DNA of 24,841 nt from a virus, in IMG/VR virus record IMGVR_UViG_3300010372_000013, positions 1 to 24,841 of that record; one strand, written 5' to 3'. Shown piece by piece: positions 7,132 through 14,200 of this stretch (positions within the stretch are counted from its first letter, which is position 1; every line of letters begins with the position of its first letter). Both the position numbers and the translations under genes were made by a program. The notes under the pieces are model-generated. The model ran no database searches and had not been told where the DNA came from. It saw nothing but the letters and a program-made list of their open reading frames with translations.

Positions 7132-7557
7132 ATGTTTGGTTACTCTGTAGATATAAGTTCTTATTGTACTCACTCACACCACTCTGAAGAAGAGTATGGA
7201 GATTGGAGTTCGTCATACGACAACACATTCCTAAAGGTCGCGAAGACGGATATCCACCCAGATGTAGTCTCTGTACTGGACATTGGGAGTGGAGAGAACT
7301 GCTTTGTTGTATGGGCTGAATGGGGTAGCGGAGACTCCTTTGGACATGCAGACTCTAGTAATGTGGAAGCGCTTGCTATATTCACAAATGAGGGTGTAGC
7401 TCAAGAGTTTGTGAGGATATTGGATGAAGGAAGTGAGTACACTCACGAGTTTAGTACATCAGATGGTCAGCATCATAGGGTGCATAAGGGCTGGGTTGGG
7501 CACTTTGAAACACTTGATGGTATTCACATAGAGAGTTGTGTTATGAATAAGGAGTAA
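7132..7557 (+). CDS. hypothetical protein, 141 aa
   Basis: Unknown soluble protein. It starts at ATG 7132 after GGGAGGTAAGT, two bases past the previous stop. The N-terminal 35 residues are rich in His, Ser, Asp and Glu, with an HSHHSEEE stretch that could bind metal. The remainder is predicted alpha/beta (CFVVWAEWGSGDSFGHADSS, ALAIFTNEGVAQEFVRIL). It has no membrane segment. It sits directly before the DNA polymerase gene with a 3-nt gap. Confidence 0.6.
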   Translation: MFGYSVDISSYCTHSHHSEEEYGDWSSSYDNTFLKVAKTDIHPDVVSVLDIGSGENCFVVWAEWGSGDSFGHADSSNVEALAIFTNEGVAQEFVRILDEGSEYTHEFSTSDGQHHRVHKGWVGHFETLDGIHIESCVMNKE

Positions 7558-7560
7558 ACT

Positions 7561-9546
7561 ATGATCGTCTTTGACTTAGAGACAGATGGTTTACTCGATA
7601 CCGTCAGCACTGTATGGTGCGGTGTGTTCCAGAACCTGAAGACTAACGAAGTCAAAGAGTTCAGGCCACACCAGATACAAGAGATGCTTGAGTACATGGA
7701 TACCTGCCCTGTACTCATAGGGCATAACGTACTGAACTTTGACTTCCCTGTACTAGAAAAGCTGTACGGCTACGAGTACAAAGGGAAGAAGATCGACACT
7801 GTTATCATGTCCCGTCTACTATTCCCTAACAGACAGTTACCTAAACAACTGGTGATAGACTACCAAGCTAAGAGGGCTGAGGGGTACAGTGTAAGGATGC
7901 CGGGGCCGCACTCTGTTGCATCTTGGGGTTACACCTTGGGACAGGGCAAGGTAGACTACGATGCTTGGGACAGCTTCGATGAAGGTATGATGGTACGATG
8001 TATCACTGACGTACAGATACAGTGTATGATATTCAAGCATCTTAGGGAACGAACCAAGCAACTGAACTGGCCTACTGAATCTCTTGAAGTTACGTTCAAG
8101 TGCTTCGAGATACTAAGTAAAATGGAGCAGTACGGTTGGCTGATTGACCAGCCTTTGTTACACCGCAGTATGTCTTTACTTACACACTGGATTAACAGGA
8201 TAGACAGGATAGTTCATCCGTTACTTCCGAACATCGTAGAGGTACAAGAGTCTAAGTCCAGTGGCATGTACAACTGGGTACGTAAACCTTTCTTAGCATC
8301 AGGTAAGTACGCTGCTATCACACTCAGAACTTTCCCTGAGCTAGATGGTGTAGATTCTAAGGATGGTTTAGTACAAGGCCCGTTCAGCAGGGTATCCTTC
8401 AGACGTGTTAACTTAGACTCACGGAATGAAGCTGTCGATTACCTATTAAGCATAGGGTGGCAGCCTAAAGAGTTTAACTATAAGACAGATGACAACGGAC
8501 GAGTAATCAAGGATCACCAAGGAAACCCAATCACCACATCACCGAAGATGAATTACAAGGATCCATTTAACGGCGTGGAAGGGTTGGTAGGTCAGCTTAT
8601 AGTTAAGCGTGTACAGTGCAGGCAGCGTAGGTCTACACTGGAAGGGTACGCTGATAACATCAGGGCAGATGGCAGAATATCCCAGCGTATCACAGGTATC
8701 GCTACCACTGGACGATTAACGCACTCAGGCATAGTAAATGTACCCGGTGCTAGATCGTTCTTTGGTAAGCGTATGCGTTCATTGTTCATAGCTAAGCCCG
8801 GCTACAAGATCGTAGGTACTGATGCTGTGTCTTGTCAGGACAGATGTTTAGCGGCTAGGGCTAACAGCCAAGAGTTCACAGACATGCTACTTAATGGCGA
8901 CAAGTCTAAGGGAACAGATGGCCACAGTCTTAACCGTGACGCTATCAACAAGAAGTTCGCTGCTGCTAAGTTAGAGTACAAGGTAGATAGGGATATAGGT
9001 AAGAACTTAAATTATGCAGCCAAGTTCGGTGCGTCTGATAAGAAGCTTGCCACCACTGCTAACGTACCTGACAAGTACGGTGCCTTAATACGGGAGGCTT
9101 TAGAAGAAGTATCTCAAGCTCAGACTATCTTAGTTGAGAATCTAACTAAAGAATGGAGAGCTACTGCTCAAGTCAAGCAAGGTCAGTTCGGAAGACCAGA
9201 GTTCTATAATGGATTTATTCGTGGCTTGGATGGACGACCCATCTTTATTGAGCACGAACATACTATCCTTGTGTTCATGCTTCAGTCAGACGAAGCGATA
9301 TGCATGCAGTACGCTAAGGTGTTGCTGTATGATAGGCTTGTAAGTCTAGGTTGGAAGTGGGGAGAGCACTTCGCCTTTGTAGCTAATGTGCATGACGAGT
9401 ACAGCGCAGAAGTTCGGGAAGATCTAGCAGAGCAGTACGCTACACTAGCTGCTAAAGCTATTGAGGTAGCATCTAAGAGGTTGAGGATGTCTGTACTACA
9501 ACAGGGAGAATCAGCTATTGGTAACAACTGGTACGATGTTCACTAA
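7561..9546 (+). CDS. family A DNA polymerase (T7-like, with 3'-5' exonuclease)
   Basis: 661-aa replicative DNA polymerase. Proofreading domain: Exo I DLET (D5, E7), Exo II HNVLNFD (N56, D61), Exo III around D150 in MVRCITDVQ. Polymerase domain: motif A TDAVSCQDR with catalytic D421, motif B R477-x3-K481-x3-Y485 then G, and motif C VHDEYS (H611, D612, E613). Tyr at 485 corresponds to T7 Tyr526 and E. coli Phe762, the residue linked to acceptance of dideoxynucleotides. The usually invariant motif A steric-gate Glu (E. coli E710, T7 E480) is Gln426 here. Length is close to T7 gp5 (704 aa). ATG 7561 follows AAGGAGT. No intein or intron interrupts it. Confidence 0.95.
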   Translation: MIVFDLETDGLLDTVSTVWCGVFQNLKTNEVKEFRPHQIQEMLEYMDTCPVLIGHNVLNFDFPVLEKLYGYEYKGKKIDTVIMSRLLFPNRQLPKQLVIDYQAKRAEGYSVRMPGPHSVASWGYTLGQGKVDYDAWDSFDEGMMVRCITDVQIQCMIFKHLRERTKQLNWPTESLEVTFKCFEILSKMEQYGWLIDQPLLHRSMSLLTHWINRIDRIVHPLLPNIVEVQESKSSGMYNWVRKPFLASGKYAAITLRTFPELDGVDSKDGLVQGPFSRVSFRRVNLDSRNEAVDYLLSIGWQPKEFNYKTDDNGRVIKDHQGNPITTSPKMNYKDPFNGVEGLVGQLIVKRVQCRQRRSTLEGYADNIRADGRISQRITGIATTGRLTHSGIVNVPGARSFFGKRMRSLFIAKPGYKIVGTDAVSCQDRCLAARANSQEFTDMLLNGDKSKGTDGHSLNRDAINKKFAAAKLEYKVDRDIGKNLNYAAKFGASDKKLATTANVPDKYGALIREALEEVSQAQTILVENLTKEWRATAQVKQGQFGRPEFYNGFIRGLDGRPIFIEHEHTILVFMLQSDEAICMQYAKVLLYDRLVSLGWKWGEHFAFVANVHDEYSAEVREDLAEQYATLAAKAIEVASKRLRMSVLQQGESAIGNNWYDVH

Positions 9547-9563
9547 CATGAAAGGAAGAACTA

Positions 9564-9818
9564 ATGTTCGTAGAAGTAAAAGGTAAAGATAAACAAGGCA
9601 ATGATATCACGAAGCAAGTAAACTTATTGAACGCTTCTATCATCCATGACATTAACCCAGACGACCCTGATAACAAGGGTAAGTTCAACTCAGTTATCTA
9701 TATGCAGAACGGGTACGCTGCTTACAGCATGTGCTCAGCAGCTCAGCTAGTGCAAGCTGTACAAGGTAACGTAGTCCCAGAGCAAGCTATCATTCAACAA
9801 CAGAACGAGGTGCAATAA
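9564..9818 (+). CDS. hypothetical protein, 84 aa
   Basis: Unknown small protein. ATG 9564 is preceded by AAAGGAAGA after a 17-nt gap, the first real intergenic gap after the polymerase. The first half is beta-like and charged, and the second is helical and Gln-rich (AAQLVQAVQGN, IIQQQNE). It has no membrane segment or motif. It lies between the polymerase and SSB-like genes, so a replication accessory role is possible but not shown. Confidence 0.6.
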   Translation: MFVEVKGKDKQGNDITKQVNLLNASIIHDINPDDPDNKGKFNSVIYMQNGYAAYSMCSAAQLVQAVQGNVVPEQAIIQQQNEVQ

Positions 9819-10003
9819 TGTTATCCTTAGAAACAAAAAAGAAATTCATAAAAGGCCTTAACGTAGCTGGTACAATTGCTGGTCTTATCTCACTACTAAT
9901 TGCTTGCTTTGGTTACAATAGTTCTGAGCCGCAAGCTACATTCTATTTAGTACTGGGTCTGTACCTTTCCACAGTAAAACTTGAATTAACAGAAGGTAAA
10001 TAA
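9818..10003 (+). CDS. small membrane protein with two predicted TM segments
   Basis: 61-aa protein with a basic N-terminus (TKKKFIKG) followed by two hydrophobic segments, about residues 13-32 (LNVAGTIAGLISLLIACFGY) and 38-55 (PQATFYLVLGLYLSTVKL). The ATG overlaps the previous TAA (TAATG). Size and topology fit a small inner-membrane phage protein. A holin is possible, but the position inside the replication block instead of beside the lysozyme-like gene makes that assignment weak. Function unknown. Confidence 0.6.
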   Translation: MLSLETKKKFIKGLNVAGTIAGLISLLIACFGYNSSEPQATFYLVLGLYLSTVKLELTEGK

Positions 10004-10006
10004 CAC

Positions 10007-10678
10007 ATGCCATTGAACGTGAACTCAGCAAAGAAATCATCAGCTCCTAAGAAAGCTGGCCCTGTCCCATTGGATGGTGTCCAGTTAGGTGTCTTAGTCC
10101 AAGTAGTAGACCTAGGTGTACAGCCCGGTGGTGAGTACCAAGGTGAGAAGAAGCCTGACTGCCAGCAGATCCGGTTAACGTACGAACTACCTAACGATGT
10201 ACATGACTTCGACGGTGAAGAGAAGCCTCTGTTAATCTCTGAGACTTTTAACTTCTCATCTCATGAGCTAAGCACCTGTATCAAGCGTATCAACAGCATT
10301 GATCCCGGCCTTAAGATCTCAGGTGGGGACTTCGGTAAGTTAGTAGGTACACCTGTGATGATTCAGATTACACACCGAGCAGGTAAAGGCAAGCACGACG
10401 GTCGTGTATTCGCTAACGTAGCCTCTGTCTCCCCACTGATGCGTGGGATGACAGGCCCAGACGATACTTATAATCCTAAGTACTCGTACTCACCTGATGA
10501 GCACGATGAAGAAGTCTGGGAAAAGATACCAGAGTTCCTACAGACTATCATCAATAACCGTTTAGACAAACGGACAAGCTCTCCAGCAGCTTCTAAGCCT
10601 GCACCTAAGCCTACCCCACAGGCTGTACCTCAAGAGCCAGCAGAGAGCGATACAGGCGCTTCTGGTGATGATTGGTAA
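10007..10678 (+). CDS. single-stranded DNA-binding protein-like, acidic tail
   Basis: 223-aa probable phage ssDNA-binding protein. Residues about 25-145 are strand-rich, with alternating hydrophobic residues and aromatic and basic positions typical of an OB fold (GVLVQVVDLGV, QQIRLTYEL, PVMIQITHR, RVFANVASV). A Pro/Ala/Lys-rich disordered linker (about 187-210) follows, then an acidic C-terminus ending in GDDW. Acidic tails ending in an aromatic residue are characteristic of T7 gp2.5 and other SSBs and recruit polymerase and helicase. Its position between polymerase and exonuclease matches T7-like replication modules. The gene ends with TAATG overlap. The fold call is from pattern only. Confidence 0.65.
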   Translation: MPLNVNSAKKSSAPKKAGPVPLDGVQLGVLVQVVDLGVQPGGEYQGEKKPDCQQIRLTYELPNDVHDFDGEEKPLLISETFNFSSHELSTCIKRINSIDPGLKISGGDFGKLVGTPVMIQITHRAGKGKHDGRVFANVASVSPLMRGMTGPDDTYNPKYSYSPDEHDEEVWEKIPEFLQTIINNRLDKRTSSPAASKPAPKPTPQAVPQEPAESDTGASGDDW

Positions 10679-11493
10679 TGCTGCCTAAACCTACTAAGAT
10701 ATGCTATGACCTAGATCTTTGGAGTTACGACATAGCCTTTGCAGCTCAACCAAAGGGTGGCGAACTGCTACCCTTTAGTTACTGCATTAGCTTGGTTGAC
10801 ACTCGATTTAAGGAGATCAGTGACAAGCTAGGTATCAAAGAGTTCTATGGATACCTGACAGGTAAAGGGAACTTCAGAGAACAGTTAGCTGTGTCTGATG
10901 TGTACAAAGGTAACAGGTCACAACCTAAGCCAGAGTACTACCAGTACGTACGGGATTACTTAATTAATCAGTACGGTGCTGTTGTAGTTAACGGTATCGA
11001 AGCTGATGATGCTATAGCTATCGACATGACTAAAGACCAAGGGGTTGTATGCTGTTCGAGAGACAAAGATCTACGTCAGGTACAGGGATGGCACTACGGA
11101 TACAGTGTAGGAAAGCAACCGGAGTTCCCACTTACGTATGTGGACTTCATCGGAGAACTGAGCATCTCCGAAAAGAGTTCAAAGCTTGTGGGAACTGGTC
11201 TAAAGTTCTTCTTCAGTCAAGTACTGACAGGAGATACAACGGATAACTACAAGGGTGCTAAGGGTAAAGGTGGTAAGTTCGCTTATAATCTATTGAATGA
11301 ACTGACTGACCCTGATGAGATGTACTTAAGTACTCTGTTAGTGTTCCAAGATCTGTACGGAGAAGTTGAAGGTACACTTAAGTTCAAGGAGCAGTGCCAG
11401 ATGGCTTGGATGGTACGTCACCTGAACCCTGACGGTTCACCTGTAATTATTTCTGGAGACAGAGGATTTTATTATGACAAGAATGACGAGTGA
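10678..11493 (+). CDS. 5'-3' exonuclease (T7 gp6-like, FEN/PIN family)
   Basis: 271-aa flap-endonuclease-family exonuclease that removes primers or degrades DNA 5' to 3'. Metal-binding motifs in order: YDLDLWSYD near the N-terminus (D11, D13), the IEADDAIAID segment, SRDKDL, and LTGDTTDNYKG, the G-D-x-x-D-N signature at the start of the helix-hairpin-helix-like region followed by GKGGKFA. I use ATG 10678, which overlaps the SSB-like gene's TAA; an in-frame TTG at 10672 adds two residues. The stop overlaps the next gene by 20 nt. T7-like phages place this gene after the polymerase, as here. Confidence 0.88.
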   Translation: MLPKPTKICYDLDLWSYDIAFAAQPKGGELLPFSYCISLVDTRFKEISDKLGIKEFYGYLTGKGNFREQLAVSDVYKGNRSQPKPEYYQYVRDYLINQYGAVVVNGIEADDAIAIDMTKDQGVVCCSRDKDLRQVQGWHYGYSVGKQPEFPLTYVDFIGELSISEKSSKLVGTGLKFFFSQVLTGDTTDNYKGAKGKGGKFAYNLLNELTDPDEMYLSTLLVFQDLYGEVEGTLKFKEQCQMAWMVRHLNPDGSPVIISGDRGFYYDKNDE

Positions 11494-12559
11494 ACAATTC
11501 TCCCGACAGTGGGAGATAGCTAGACGTATCTGTAACTACAAGATACACAACTTACTTAAACCTACGATAGCTGGTGGTGCAGCTATTGACACGTATCTCA
11601 AGAGGGAGTGCAAAGACTTCGATGTGTACTTCCCTGAGTGTTTGCTAGAGCACTTCGATGTCAGTAATTTCTGTACAGCTATAGGTTTATCTGCAACATC
11701 AGAGGTGGATAGTGGAGCAGAGGTCATCAACACATCCAAAGAGTACGGTGAATGTACTCTACGTTATATCATCAAGGATGAGTTACTAGGTGCTCCTGTG
11801 CACATTGAAATCATCACGTGGAAACCTGCTACTGATAGCACTTGGCTACAAGATATAGATTCGATTAAATCATTCATAGCTAACAGTTACACACCTGATG
11901 ATTTAGGTACTCAGATTATAAGTACGTTCTCAGTTAACACAAGCATGTCGTACTTCTTAGGTACGTACGATGGCAAGTTAGTGCTTCAGGTTCCTAATGG
12001 TTTGATTGGCTTTACGAGTCCACTACGTAGAGTAGAAGTGTACGACTTAACATCTGCATTGATGGACAAATCATTGGTTAAGTACGACCAGTACTGTGGG
12101 TCTCGTCCTTTCTTTTTTGATGATGAGGAGAAAGCAATGAGGTCTAAATCAATGATCAGAGACTCAACCAAACAATCATTCACTAAGCTTGGTGATTCTT
12201 TATTACGTATAGCTTCATTCCCTTACGATTACAAGGAGGGTTCACTTGAGCAAGAAGAACCAGCACCTTTCGACCGCAGAGATCCGTCAGTTAGTACTGA
12301 CATCACAACGTGGAATCTGTCCGGTGTGCGAGAGGGAAATACTACCGGAGCAAGCGTGCCTAGACCACGACCACTCGACTGGGTTGATACGGTGCGTGCT
12401 CCACAGGAACTGCAACCAGCTAGAGTCGAAGCTCCGCAGCCTACTCAAGAGATTTGGAGCACAGCTTTCTCCGCAACAACTTCTGCACAACCTAGAGGTC
12501 GTATGGACGGATTCGTCGCACCTCCCCATGATCCATCCAGACCACCTCACTGGGTATAA
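11474..12559 (+). CDS. nucleotidyltransferase-fold protein with overprinted C-terminus
   Basis: 361-aa ORF. The N-terminal region carries a Pol-beta-type nucleotidyltransferase signature: A-G-G-A at residues 33-36 and D48-F-D50 in KDFDVYF, with a possible third acidic residue in VHIEIITW. The family moves nucleotidyl groups to proteins, nucleic acids or small molecules; the target is unknown. Residues 1-257 look normal. From about 258 the sequence becomes Pro/Arg/Thr-rich and low in complexity, exactly where endonuclease VII is encoded in another frame (12246-12559). The tail is therefore probably constrained by the overlapping gene. ATG 11474 follows AGAGGA and overlaps the exonuclease stop by 20 nt. 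Confidence 0.65.
   Translation: MTRMTSEQFSRQWEIARRICNYKIHNLLKPTIAGGAAIDTYLKRECKDFDVYFPECLLEHFDVSNFCTAIGLSATSEVDSGAEVINTSKEYGECTLRYIIKDELLGAPVHIEIITWKPATDSTWLQDIDSIKSFIANSYTPDDLGTQIISTFSVNTSMSYFLGTYDGKLVLQVPNGLIGFTSPLRRVEVYDLTSALMDKSLVKYDQYCGSRPFFFDDEEKAMRSKSMIRDSTKQSFTKLGDSLLRIASFPYDYKEGSLEQEEPAPFDRRDPSVSTDITTWNLSGVREGNTTGASVPRPRPLDWVDTVRAPQELQPARVEAPQPTQEIWSTAFSATTSAQPRGRMDGFVAPPHDPSRPPHWV
12234..12248 (+). promoter_or_regulatory. RBS with TTG start of endonuclease VII
   Basis: AAGGAGG at 12234-12240 lies 5 nt before TTG at 12246, deep within the nucleotidyltransferase ORF. This strong internal site supports real translation of the overlapping frame. Confidence 0.65.
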
Positions 12560-12626
12560 GAAACAGGCTAAAGCTCTCCGTAAGCGTCTCAGATCAATTA
12601 AGACAGAGGCAGCAAGGGGTAGGTAA
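12246..12626 (+). CDS. endonuclease VII-family resolvase
   Basis: 126-aa recombination endonuclease VII-like nuclease, expected to resolve branched DNA and Holliday junctions. The zinc and His-Me-finger core is clear: CPVC, LDHDHSTGLIR (catalytic His in DHDH), then CVLHRNCN. In T4 endonuclease VII the second zinc pair is C-x-x-C; here the first member is His. The C-terminus is very basic (KKQAKALRKRLRSIK). It begins at TTG 12246 with a strong Shine-Dalgarno sequence and shares 314 nt out of frame with the upstream nucleotidyltransferase ORF. After its TAA the same frame stays open with coding character to 12746. T7-like phages carry a Holliday-junction endonuclease near the exonuclease, though T7 gp3 is of a different fold. 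Confidence 0.88.
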   Translation: MSKKNQHLSTAEIRQLVLTSQRGICPVCEREILPEQACLDHDHSTGLIRCVLHRNCNQLESKLRSLLKRFGAQLSPQQLLHNLEVVWTDSSHLPMIHPDHLTGYKKQAKALRKRLRSIKTEAARGR

Positions 12627-12668
12627 AGGGAAGAGATACAACGCCTTACAGACGAGCACAGAGCGTTT

Positions 12669-12746
12669 ATGGAGGCAGGCTCTATGACTAAAGATGAACT
12701 GGAGAAGTACCTTGAAGACAGAAATAAAGACAGACAAGCCACTTAA
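12669..12746 (+). CDS. possible mini-ORF or detached tail of endonuclease VII
   Basis: 25-codon ORF (alternative ATG at 12684 with GGAGG upstream) in the same frame as endonuclease VII. The frame is open and charged-helical from directly after the TAA at 12624-12626 (REEIQRLTDEHRAF and onward) to TAA 12744-12746. It may be a tiny gene, a readthrough extension, or a C-terminal part cut off by a nonsense mutation. It overlaps the start of the metallophosphoesterase. Low confidence. Confidence 0.3.
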   Translation: MEAGSMTKDELEKYLEDRNKDRQAT

Positions 12747-13506
12747 CATTGTGTATATTCCAGATATGCAACAGAAACCGGGAGTAGATCCTAGCTTCTT
12801 GCGTGCAGTTGGTAACTACATAGTTGCTAAGAAGCCTGACATCATCGTGAATGCTGGAGATTTCTGGGATATGCCTAGCTTATCTTCGTACGATAAAGGT
12901 AAGAAAGCATCCCATGGTAGGACTGTGTTAGCTGATATCGAAGCTGGCAAGCAAGCTATGCAGATTATGCTTGACCCTCTGTACGAACTGCAGACTAGGC
13001 AGGCACAGAACAAGAAGAAGGTGTACCAACCTAGGATGCTGTACTTAATGGGTAACCATGAGGAACGTATCCTTCGACATATAGAATCTAACCCTGAGCT
13101 AGATGGTTTCTTATCTCTTGATGACTTACAGTTAGAGTCGTACGGTTGGGAAGTAGTACCATTCCTTGACACAGCTAGTATTAACGGTGTCTTGTTCTCG
13201 CACTTCTTCTATAACCCAATGACTGGCAGACCTTTCAGTGGTAGTATAGAGAACCGATTGAACAAGATCAAGTGCTCATTCGTACAAGGTCATGTTCAAG
13301 GGTTACAGATAGGCACTACGTTCCGACCAGATGGCTCTCAACTGTGGGGTATCGTAGCTGGTTCAGGTTACGAACACGAGGAAGGGTACATAGGGCCGCA
13401 AGCTAATGACCACTGGCGTGGTATCTTGCACTTCTATAATGTCCTAGATGGAGATATGGGACACAAGACTATCGCCTTGAAGTGGCTACGTGACAATTAT
13501 TTATGA
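12694..13506 (+). CDS. calcineurin-like metallophosphoesterase
   Basis: 270-aa protein with metallophosphoesterase motifs in order: IPDMQ (D-x-Q where D-x-H is usual), NAGDFWDMP (G-D-x-x-D), LMGNHEER (G-N-H-E), a later SHFFYNP His and QGHVQG (G-H). These bind a dinuclear metal centre that hydrolyses phosphomono- or diesters. Phage members are often found among DNA metabolism genes, and the substrate is not known. The only in-frame ATG before the first motif is 12694, but it lacks a Shine-Dalgarno sequence. TTG 12712, with GGAGAAG just upstream, is a good alternative and would match the phage's other TTG starts. The end lies in a 13-bp sequence repeated beyond the HNH gene that follows. Confidence 0.85.
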   Translation: MNWRSTLKTEIKTDKPLNIVYIPDMQQKPGVDPSFLRAVGNYIVAKKPDIIVNAGDFWDMPSLSSYDKGKKASHGRTVLADIEAGKQAMQIMLDPLYELQTRQAQNKKKVYQPRMLYLMGNHEERILRHIESNPELDGFLSLDDLQLESYGWEVVPFLDTASINGVLFSHFFYNPMTGRPFSGSIENRLNKIKCSFVQGHVQGLQIGTTFRPDGSQLWGIVAGSGYEHEEGYIGPQANDHWRGILHFYNVLDGDMGHKTIALKWLRDNYL

Positions 13507-13507
13507 T
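13495..13507 (+). repeat. 13-bp direct repeat, left copy
   Basis: AATTATTTATGAT. It encodes the last residues (NYL) and stop of the metallophosphoesterase and contains the ATG of the HNH-AP2 gene. An identical copy is at 14022-14034. Confidence 0.85.
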
Positions 13508-14033
13508 TAAGAATATAATCTCTTACAAAGAAGTTTCGGAACTTTTTGATCACAACTGTGAGACAGGGGAGGTTACTTGGGCAGTTTCCAAAGGAGCTGC
13601 TAAGAAAGGGAGCCCAGCTGGTTGTCTGTCTAACGGGTATTTGTTAGTTAGATATAATGGCAAATTAGTTAGACTACACCGTGTAATTATGTCGCTTATT
13701 CTTAGAAGAGATATTCTTCAAGACGAAGTTGTAGACCATGTGAATGGTGATAAACTAGACAACTCCCGCGGTAATCTAAGGGTTGGAAGTTCTTCTCAAA
13801 ATAATCAGAATCAACGGGTTCGAAAGAATAACACATCTGGGTACAAGGGCGTTTCGTGGTGCTCTCCTAGAGATACTTGGGTTGTTCACATTAGAGAGTT
13901 TGGTAAATCTATCTACGTTGGAGCTTCCAGGGATTTAAAAGAAGCTGCAAGAATGTATGATGCTGAAGCAACCCGAAGGTTTGGGGACTGGGCGTTGACT
14001 AACTCAGATCTAAATAAGGAGAATTATTTATGA
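13503..14033 (+). CDS. free-standing HNH-AP2 homing endonuclease
   Basis: 176-aa HNH endonuclease with a DNA-binding AP2 domain. HNH region about residues 57-93: LHRVIM, VVDHVNGDKLDNSRGNLR (H79 catalytic). AP2-like domain about 112-161: GYKGVSW, DTWVVHI, SIYVGASRDLKEAARMYDAEA. These are typical of selfish phage nucleases that spread to related genomes. The ATG overlaps the upstream stop. The ORF is bounded by a 13-bp direct repeat, so it ends in the same NYL-stop as the gene before it. GTAC occurs once in about 528 bases, compared with roughly 11 per kb in the metallophosphoesterase gene, consistent with recent insertion. No group I intron core was seen around it. Confidence 0.9.
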   Translation: MIKNIISYKEVSELFDHNCETGEVTWAVSKGAAKKGSPAGCLSNGYLLVRYNGKLVRLHRVIMSLILRRDILQDEVVDHVNGDKLDNSRGNLRVGSSSQNNQNQRVRKNNTSGYKGVSWCSPRDTWVVHIREFGKSIYVGASRDLKEAARMYDAEATRRFGDWALTNSDLNKENYL

Positions 14034-14034
14034 T
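14022..14034 (+). repeat. 13-bp direct repeat, right copy
   Basis: Second AATTATTTATGAT copy. It ends the HNH-AP2 ORF and supplies the ATG (14030) of the next gene. Deleting one repeat unit (527 nt) would rejoin the metallophosphoesterase stop and this ATG in the ATGA overlap used elsewhere in the operon. Confidence 0.85.
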
Positions 14035-14200
14035 ACACCATCCTAAAGGCGAGATGTGCTTATCTTGTACTAAGCTCAAGGAGAACTGCTCGCACCTAGA
14101 GTTCTCCAAGATGCATGTGATAGAAAGGTATGATATGGATGGATTACTATTCGCTGAAGTAGCGTGTAACAAAAGGATACCTGTTAAGAATGTCCGTTAG
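14030..14200 (+). CDS. hypothetical protein, 56 aa, Cys/His-rich N-terminus
   Basis: Small ORF starting at ATG 14030, eight bases after AAGGAG (14016-14021), a ribosome site that now lies inside the inserted HNH gene. The N-terminal part has HH, C-x-x-C (MCLSCTKL), then C and H (NCSHLE), a plausible small zinc-binding knuckle. The rest is alpha/beta, ending in a basic tail. It overlaps the lysozyme-like gene by 11 nt. Function unknown. Before the HNH insertion it was probably coupled directly to the metallophosphoesterase. Confidence 0.6.
   Translation: MIHHPKGEMCLSCTKLKENCSHLEFSKMHVIERYDMDGLLFAEVACNKRIPVKNVR

Noticed and set aside
9818-10003. Two-TM protein as the holin
   Set aside because: Topology fits, but it lies in the replication block about 4 kb from the lysozyme-like gene. 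Kept only as a membrane protein.
12287-12742. 151-aa minus-strand ORF
   Set aside because: Antisense to endonuclease VII and the nucleotidyltransferase tail, Ser/Arg/Leu/Cys-rich shadow composition, no ribosome site and wrong strand for this operon.
13503-14033. A second group I intron carrying the HNH-AP2 gene
   Set aside because: No P1 pairing or P7 core was found around it. It sits between genes, not within one, and the ends are direct repeats instead of splice sites.
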